Below are positions 59,592 through 64,000 of a stretch of 64,000 bases of DNA, piece by piece. Source of the stretch: Morchella semilibera. Lineage: Eukaryota; Ascomycota; Pezizomycetes; Pezizales; Morchellaceae. Both the position numbers and the translations under genes were made by a program. The stretch covers positions 1,240,001 through 1,304,000 of the forward strand of contig WBVU01000012.1 of NCBI GenBank assembly GCA_009192285.1. Reading direction: 5' to 3'. Numbering within the stretch: the stretch's first letter is position 1; every line of letters begins with the position of its first letter. The notes beneath the pieces are model-generated. The model was not told where the DNA came from, did no database searches, and saw nothing but the letters and a program-made list of their open reading frames with translations.

Positions 59592-62500
59592 ATTGATGAG
59601 TGAAATTTTGATTGTAGGGGGGGGGTTAGTTGGTGAGAGTTGAAAGTGGTGGTAGTAAGCTACGTTTATCTATCAATGGTAGATGAACAGAAAGACGATG
59701 GTGGGTTAACGAGAGAGGACGAGAGTCTACGGAGGTGATGGAGGGTCGTAATGGTTGTTGATAAAGGAGAAGGGAGAGAATTGAGGATGTGGAGTAGATG
59801 AAGTAGATGGAGAGAAGAGAGAGGTAAGTAAAGCAAGTAGTGGCAAGGACAACAACCAGTGGTAGAACCGTGGAAGAGCTGCTGATGGAGGCTTAGAAGG
59901 GGGGGGGGATACTGTTGATGGAATGAGAGGGGTGGAAAAAAGGGAGAGGGAGGGAGGGAGAGCGAGTGGTGGGACGGGAAAAGAAGGAGGAGGAAGGAGG
60001 AGGGGTTGAACGGGAAAGAAAGGGCTAAGGGGGGGGGGGGGGGTTGTAGGTAGAGGGAGGAGGTTAAGTGGGAGAAGAACGAGCGAACGAGCACCCTTCG
60101 CAGGGAAAGCTGGAAAGCAACCGACTGTGGCGGCGGGAATGGGCAAGGAGGTACACAAAAGGAGAAAAAAACGGTCGCTCGGGGGCGGAGAGAAAGTTCG
60201 ATTGTGGGGGAGAGGTCTCATTACTACTACATATACTACATACCGGTGCTGTACATGTAAGTAAGCACTCTACTGTTGCCTACAAGTCTACCTCACTGCC
60301 TTTTCCTTGTAAGAGAGAGGGGGGGGGTTCCGTGTCGGCTCTTTTACTAAGCCCACTCCCCCCTCCTCCCCCATAACTAACGCCCTTTTAGGCGGTGGTG
60401 CATGGGCAAAGAAGGAGCACCGTGCTACGAAAGGGGACCCGGATCTACAGCGTTTCTCAACGGAAAGAGCCTCAGGACCCTGATACCTCCTGAAACGAAT
60501 TGCTTTAAAGGAGGGGTAAGTTGTCCAGCTGCAGGCCATTTAACTGTCACGAAGGTAGGTAGGTAGGTACATGTATGTATGTATCTATTTCAGCACTACC
60601 CTACTGATCTCAATCTATCGTGCTTCCGACAATAGGAACTTAAAATACAAACATGCCCAACCTTGCAACATGATGTTTGTTTGAACCAGGTTCACCAAGA
60701 GATTTGTTGAGGACTCACAGTCTAGTCCCTCTAAACGACCGACTCAAACAAAGTCGTCGCCACTGGTACGTATGGAGATGTTTTTAAACTAATTGTTATT
60801 TCGGGGCAAGGGCGCCAGAAACATCCCCCATGCTTCCGTTTTTGATACGTTGCCCCAAAAAGAAGCCAACCCAGCGATTCATCTCCGAACCAAAAAAAAA
60901 AAAAGAAAAGAAAAGAAAGAAACAAGACGACGCTCGCTCGTGCCAAGAGTCAATCTCTCAAGTCACTCTTATCTTCTATGGCCAGCGACAAATCATTATG
61001 CTGTCCTGTGGGCAGGGCGGCTGTTTTCTTGCACACTAATCATTGACATTGCCTTAAAGGAGGCAGGGTAGGGGGTAGGGAGGGGGGTTGTCTGGCTGGG
61101 TTCGCTTGATACTTATTTAGAACCCCCCCCATCTCCATCTCATCTCCATCTCATCCCATGTGAGACACGTTTTGTGAATTGGTTAGTGCGTAAGTCTTCT
61201 TGGCCGTGAAGGAAATAGGAAATACACTGTCCAGTACTTAGTACCTAGAGTGCTTTCCCCAGTGTGACACAGCAGAGGGCGGAGAGACTGGTGCTGAGTT
61301 TGGATAGGGATTGCATTACGAACTACTTCCGGAAAGGGGGGGCGTGTATTCCTCCTCCTCCGGCCCGGCCCACTGCACGGTTATTTTCATTTGCCGGAGG
61401 TGAAGGTGTAGTCGATATATATATAGCTTTCTTTGATTTCTGCTTCTTTCTCTTCGTCTTCCTGGGCCCGTTTCATGAAACATGGTCATTATTTCAATAT
61501 GAGGCTCTGATTACAAGCCCCTTTTCTAATACCGAGATGTCTGGGTGTTAGTTTGTTTAGCTCGACTGACTTCTGGAACGGTATACTATAGGAGACTTGA
61601 AGATTAAATAAACTAACAAACAAACGCCTAGAACAATATCCTCATCATTCTTATGACCAGCTATCTATCCACAAACAAGGACTAGGGATCTTCAACACAG
61701 CCCCAGATTGCGTCACGGATCGGGCGCACCTACCTACGTGTAGCTTCCAGCTGAACCTTCGCTCAACGTCAAACTTTAAGCAAGCCCATGTGCACAGTAT
61801 GTACGTACATAGAGTACAAATCCCCCCATCAACCCCCCCCCCTTCCAATTCTACAAATAGCCCCTGCCTGCCTCGTAACGTTTCCACAAGGATATATTGA
61901 TCATGTTCAAAAGTCGTGTAGTCATGTGGTGGTTATTGTAGCACCAATGAAGCCTGAACCCGGCTGATGCTGATGGCGCAGAACCGACATCCATTACGGG
62001 ACGGACCGCTACTGTAGAACCCATTACGTAATACTAGGCATTAATAGTAGTGTCTACCCGTTTTGAGAACGAGTGAGAAGTAGTGATGCAACGGTGGGGG
62101 GAGAGTTAGGCACAACAACAACACGTGTAAGGGGCAGCTCTGTAGATCTGTCCTGTGCTACATAACACCTTTGACGAGGCTGTGGGTTTCCCACGTGGAG
62201 CCACCGTAAACTGCTGCCCAGCCAGCTTTCAAACATCCAACCCAACCTCGCTCGAAACTGTTTTAGACAGCAATGGGCAAAGTTATACCAGAGCTATTAC
62301 ACCTGCGACTAGAATGAACCCGCTAGAACTGTAGGGGGGGCAAGACATGCCATGTCTTAACACAATAATTTGGGGATTCGCTACATGCCACCCTCATCAA
62401 CCACTATCAAATGTGTGAGAGAGTGTGTGGATGGGACGGCTGAGCAATAGTGCGACTATAGAACCCTAGCCCTGAAGATCATCTTCATCCGCCTCTTAAC

Positions 62501-64000
62501 TCTATCGGCCTCTTATCTTCCGGACGTAACCCACTACATTCATGAATTATAAAAATATCTATTTAAATTTAGGTTCCTATATATATAGTCCCCAGTTCTT
62601 TGATATTGGAGGAGTTACCACAGCAGTGTACTCGGGTGTTACAACAGCAGACCACTATTATAACTCTCACATGGGCAGTGGATCTCCATGAAAAGGTCTT
62701 TGGCTGACGTACTCTATGGGGGTCTTGGAGATAGTCGCTTCCCAAGGCCTAAAACTCTATTCGATATCGAGGGCTGCCAATTCTCCGAAGTCAAGGCCTG
62801 CCTCAAAGGTTTAAATTAGGGATTTACAAAGGCGTAGGCTACCGTCCGAGACATTTACAAAGTCGACGGCCCCGGACACCGCCATCCTATTTATGCTTAT
62901 AAATGCCAGTTGCCCCCGATAAAAAGCTCTCAGCCAGTAAGAAAGCAAGCAAACTTAGAGCCTCTTCAGGGCTATCGGTGGCTTGTTGGCGTATGAGATT
63001 AGAGTTTTCTCCTCGAACCCGCTTGATACCACAAAATATCCCGAGTCCCTATCCAGGTGGAGTATATCTTTAAACTTGCCGACAAGAAGCGGATAGCTAC
63101 ATGTAAATGCTTAATGAGTCCCTGAATTTCTCAAGCGCTCATGTGCTCTCCTGTGGTTGAGAGTCGTACCTCTGTGAGAGCATGGGCACAAAGGGGAGTA
63201 GTAGTGGTTGGCTGGTGTTGTCATCCCCGCGTGGGGCAAGAGGTGATGGGGGGGTGTGGTCGGTCAAGCTCTAGTACAAGCCGGGTCATAATCATTTCCC
63301 GCCTTAAAACCCTACTCATACCTGACGAAACTCCAATTTTATTCATCCCACCAGATTTTACCTCATCCACTACACTATGCCTTGTCTTCTCCATCTCCTC
63401 TTTTTCTTACCGCCACTGGATGCAAGTTTAACTTTTCGTGAGTATTAAGCTGTGCATCACACAACAAATAGGCAAGCAAGTGCGGTTACCCATCTACTAC
63501 GTCCATGACCCCCAGGTATTTTGTAGGAAGTATCTGGGCATGCGTGTAACGAACCTCCGAGCCCAACAGTGTGAGATTCTCCGTGCGTGTCTCTCCTCTT
63601 AAAGCAAAATTTGCAAGTGCGCCCTCCCATAGGGCTGGATGCGGCAACGTTGAAATCCCCCCTAACCAATGGTTCAGAGATTGCGTGCTTAAGTCAAGCG
63701 TCGTGGCAAAATAGCTCACGTGGTTTGGAATCGAGAGCCGGGGCATAAAGCAGTCGGGCTTCAATCCACGGCGGCCAATATAACGCCGCTACGACCCTAG
63801 TATTGACCTCTAGTTGGCTCCTCTTGGCCACATCGCTCTACCATACCATGGTCCGGTTGAAGCTTAATACCAACCAAATTAGAGCCCCTGTGTCACAGTC
63901 AAAAGTATTTGGTTCTACCAATGTGCTAGGTTAACTCTTTGCCCTTTATGATCACTTCTTGTTACCAAATGCTGAGAACGGGCGTGTATCGTGAGGGTCT
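59592..64000. other. YPK leader region and right-hand spacer
   Basis: Positions 59592-60200 are strongly GA-rich on the plus strand (CT-rich on the coding strand), typical of a leader, with long G-runs. The rest is ordinary AT-rich spacer with G/C homopolymers and TACATGTA sites near 60251, 60568 and 63099. I see no gene up to the right edge. Confidence 0.5.

Noticed and set aside
59666-60221. Overlapping Pro/Leu/Ser-rich minus-strand frames upstream of YPK
   Set aside because: Two frames of the same CT-rich leader are open simultaneously, which indicates composition rather than coding.

Overview
The window looks like nuclear DNA of a filamentous ascomycete (Pezizomycotina). The genes are split by short introns (mostly 43-110 bp) with GTATGT/GTAAGT donors, CTAAC/CTAAT-type branch sites and YAG or AAG acceptors. 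The recognisable proteins are fungal: a class III-like chitin synthase, an Msb2 signalling mucin, Ypk/YpkA kinase, FKBP12, monopolin Pcs1/Csm1 and mitochondrial Afg1. About ten genes in 64 kb, with long AT-rich spacers and a large DNA transposon, suggests an expanded, repeat-bearing genome. A pezizomycete is plausible but unproven.

Layout. 1.2-3.2 kb (-): monopolin subunit Pcs1/Csm1. 4.7-8.3 kb (-): chitin synthase. 9.8-11.5 kb (-): Afg1-like ATPase with an apparent one-base deletion. 13.9-17.4 kb (+): large low-complexity protein of unknown function. 17.4-24.0 kb: spacer, ending in the CT-rich leader of the next gene. 24.0-28.4 kb (+): Msb2 mucin with about 19 tandem 45-bp repeats. 28.4-32.4 kb: spacer. 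32,392-41,691: a 9.3-kb DNA transposon. 44.0-44.9 kb (-): FKBP12 in six exons. 48.6-48.9 kb: two inverted copies of a MITE-like element. 49.2-49.8 kb (+): rhodanese-family phosphatase/arsenate reductase. 49.8-55.4 kb: spacer. 55.4-56.6 kb (-): type I membrane protein. 57.4-59.6 kb (-): Ypk-family AGC kinase with two apparent one-base insertions. 59.6-64 kb: spacer.

The most striking object is the transposon. It has imperfect terminal inverted repeats (CCC[C/T]GTAGTACAAG) and a 3-bp duplication (ACC) at both ends. Dense arrays of the palindrome GTTTAAnTTAAAC lie just inside each end. It carries an uninterrupted four-exon Tnp2/Plavaka-type transposase, a second gene encoding an AT-hook protein, and a small divergent gene. 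This resembles the plant CACTA plan (TNPD transposase, TNPA binder of subterminal repeats), but termini and accessory proteins differ.

Two cross-window signals stand out. One-base indels sit in G/C homopolymers of three genes that otherwise look conserved or complete, which suggests assembly error more than gene death. The palindrome TACATGTA occurs about 30 times in non-coding DNA, where about one would be expected by chance.

The host genes do not form one pathway. Chitin synthase, Msb2 and Ypk all bear on cell-wall and plasma-membrane stress, but nothing in the sequence indicates co-regulation.
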